The position numbers were made by a program, and so were the translations under genes. A model generated the notes under the pieces. The model was given only the letters and a program-made list of their open reading frames with translations, was not told where the DNA came from and searched no databases. Of a stretch of 64,000 nt of DNA, positions 62,397-64,000 are shown piece after piece (the stretch's first letter is position 1; each line of letters opens with the position of its first letter). The DNA comes from Thermasporomyces composti (lineage in GTDB: Bacteria; Actinomycetota; Actinomycetes; Propionibacteriales; Actinopolymorphaceae), in contig NZ_QTUC01000001.1 of NCBI RefSeq assembly GCF_003386795.1, forward strand, positions 2,418,001 through 2,482,000, written 5' to 3'.

Positions 62397-62434
62397 GGCG
62401 GGAGGCCGGGGCCTTCGGGCTCCGGCCTCCCGCC
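62397..62434 (+). terminator. hsp20 terminator
   Basis: A 17-bp stem (62397-62413 with 62418-62434, one G-T pair) closed by a TTCG tetraloop within C-TTCG-G. Very stable, 22 bases after the stop. Confidence 0.9.
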
Positions 62435-62586
62435 TGTCTCCGCGCGCTCGGGACCCTGCTCTCTCTGTTGTTCGGAGCTCTCTGTCATTCGAGCCCCCAG
62501 CCCGCGCGTCACTCAGCGCGAAGGGCGGGACGCTGGACGCTACGGTGACCTGCTGACGTCTCGACCCCGAGCGCGAGAGGGAGCTG

Positions 62587-63716
62587 ATGAGGATCCGGCA
62601 GGTGAAGGTCGCTGGGTTCCGCGGTGCGACCCCGGCCGGTGGGTGGAGCGCGGAGCTCAACCCCGACGACGTCGTTCACACCCTGGTCGCCGTCCACACC
62701 GACGAAGGGCTCGTGGGCATCGGCACTTCACCCACGAGGCGCTCGTGCGCGGTGCGCTGGAGGTCCTCGAGCCCCTGTACCGGAACGAGAACGCCCTCGA
62801 GCCTGAACGAGTGACGGAGAAGCTCCACCAGAACACCTTCTGGATGGGGCGGGGCGGCGCCATCACCCACACGATCAGCGGCATCGACATCGCGCTGTGG
62901 GACATCCTCGGCCAGGCGACCGGACAGCCGGTGGGTCGACTTCTCGGTGGCCGCTACCGGGACCGCGTGCAGCCCTACGCGTCCGTGCTCATGGACGAGC
63001 CGGCCCGGCTCGCCGAGGAGCTCACCCGCTTGCGTGAGCATGGCTTCCGGGCGTTCAAGATCGGCTGGGGGCCCTTCGGGCGCCGATCCACCGAGGTGGA
63101 CGAGCGCATCGTGGCGGCGGCGCGCGAGGCGGTCGGTCCTGCAGCGCTGCTCGCGGTTGACGCCGGCGGCAGCGACGCCCATTGGCAGGGCGACTACCCG
63201 TGGGCCATGCGGACGGCGCGGATGTTGGCGGAGTACGACGTCGCGTGGTTCGAGGAGCCGTTGGTGCCGGACGCGGTGGAGGACTGGGCGGCCCTGCGTC
63301 GACACGCGCCGGTTCCCATCGCGGGCGGTGAGGTACTGACGCGGCGCCAAGCGTTCACGCCGTACCTGCGGGCGGGCGCGTTCGACATCGTCCAACCGGA
63401 CACCACCAAGGTGGGTGGCCTGTCGGAGTCGCGCCGCATCGGATGGATGGCGCAGGAGCATGGTGCCCGGCTGATTCCCCACGGGTGGAACACGGCGGTC
63501 GGCTTGGCCGCCGACCTCCAGCTGGCCTCCGCCCTCCCGGACACAACCCTCGTGGAGTACAAGACCGGCTCGCCGTACATCGACGAACTCGTGGCCGAGC
63601 CGTGGCGGCTCGACGACGACGGGATGCTCGCGATCCCCTCCGCGCCCGGTCTCGGTCTTCGGCTCGACCACGACGCGGTCGCCCGCTACACCGGCGGCGC
63701 TGACCTCATGAGCTGA
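62587..63716 (+). pseudogene. Enolase-superfamily (mandelate racemase/lactonizing) enzyme broken by one frameshift
   Basis: Frame 1 from the ATG at 62587 gives MRIRQVKVAGFRGATPAGG and AVHTDEGLVGIGT; frame 2 continues FTHEALVRGALEVLEPLYRN to the stop at 63716. The break lies at 62721-62729 and needs one missing base. The rest is intact: AFKIGWG lysine region, metal ligands in VDAGGS, FEEPLVP and GGEVLTRRQ, and PHGWNTAVG near the end. These dehydrate sugar acids or isomerise lactones; the PHGWNT motif points to that group. An enzyme for sugar acids would fit with the uronate-dehydrogenase-like gene, but they are not adjacent. Confidence 0.8.
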
Positions 63717-63758
63717 GGCCGACTCAGAGACCTGGGACTGAAGTCGGGAAAGAACACA

Positions 63759-63789
63759 GCGGGGTCGACCGGCTTCCGGTCGACCCCGC
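63759..63789. terminator. Bidirectional terminator
   Basis: A perfect 14-bp stem (63759-63772 with 63776-63789) with a three-base CTT loop, between two convergent genes. Confidence 0.9.
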
Positions 63790-63830
63790 CGCTTGGTCGT
63801 CGTCAGACGTGCAGACTCGCTGTTGCTTCC

Positions 63831-64000
63831 TCATGCCGGTGTGGGGCCACCCTGGTAACCCATGGCCTCCGCGGCCTTCGGGTCCGGACCGTGCTTGTTC
63901 GGTCCCTGCGTGCCGGGCAGGGCGAGGAGCACGATGAGCCAGATCCAGCCCACGAGAGGAATCAGCGCGAGGAGCACCCACCACCCGGAACGGTTGGTGT
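63831..64000 (-). CDS. DUF805 membrane protein, C-terminal part
   Basis: The last 55 residues of a DUF805 protein; the start is beyond the window. The visible part has RSGWWVLLALIPLVGWIWL continuing as a membrane helix, then PGTQGPNKHGPDP, the usual DUF805 ending, and a short soluble tail. The stop is at 63831-63833. It is not complete as a gene here. Confidence 0.85.
   Translation of the reverse strand, partial: TNRSGWWVLLALIPLVGWIWLIVLLALPGTQGPNKHGPDPKAAEAMGYQGGPTPA

Overview
The window is chromosomal DNA of a high-GC Gram-positive bacterium, almost certainly an actinomycete. Evidence is the very strong G/C third-position bias, the frequent GTG starts, the purF-purM-DUF3073 / valine dehydrogenase / bldC neighbourhood known from Streptomyces, an HspR-type HAIR box, a CmtR-type metal sensor, and actinobacterial tRNA and promoter forms. 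Genus cannot be fixed from sequence alone. Many genes start 6-7 bases after a -10 hexamer with no ribosome binding site, which indicates frequent leaderless transcription.

Layout. 0-6 kb: the tail of cysN, a tdh-kbl threonine degradation operon, an orphan gene with a LexA-like box on its start codon, and a serine beta-lactamase-fold hydrolase. 5.7-14 kb: purF, purM, DUF3073, then an inserted uronate-dehydrogenase-like/ThuA/Rid group, then valine dehydrogenase, a conserved hypothetical and bldC. 14.4-19.1 kb: a tightly overlapping MoxR/DUF58/DUF4129 operon, followed by a membrane-anchored HtrA-like protease. 20-30 kb: HAD phosphatase, MASE1-only protein, acyltransferase, SDR, glycosyltransferase, potassium channel, small membrane proteins, and a CmtR-regulated pair of cation diffusion facilitators. 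30.5-30.8 kb: a tRNA-Glu/Asp/Phe cluster. 31-40 kb: metallophosphoesterase, minimal metallopeptidase, GreA/GreB-like factor, flavin reductase, FAD disulfide oxidoreductase and a giant MFS transporter fused to beta-sandwich repeats. 40.3 kb: tRNA-Lys.

40.4-48.6 kb is the accessory part. It holds a frameshifted STAND/Sel1 protein, a decayed aminoglycoside acetyltransferase, a DHFR-fold protein, a TetR/DUF418 divergent pair, a VOC remnant and a four-gene cassette that looks like a type VII (WXG) export locus without a recognisable toxin. 48.9-58.5 kb carries three large secreted proteins (DUF4855, GHL10, and polysaccharide lyase 8) that look like extracellular polysaccharide degradation. 58.6-64 kb has a uracil permease, a frameshifted phosphotransferase, a Nudix hydrolase, an HspR-box hsp20 gene, a frameshifted enolase-superfamily gene and the tail of a DUF805 gene.

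Three otherwise intact genes (40985-42782, 60063-61000, 62587-63716) are each broken by one frameshift. These may be assembly errors or recent pseudogenes; sequence alone cannot decide.
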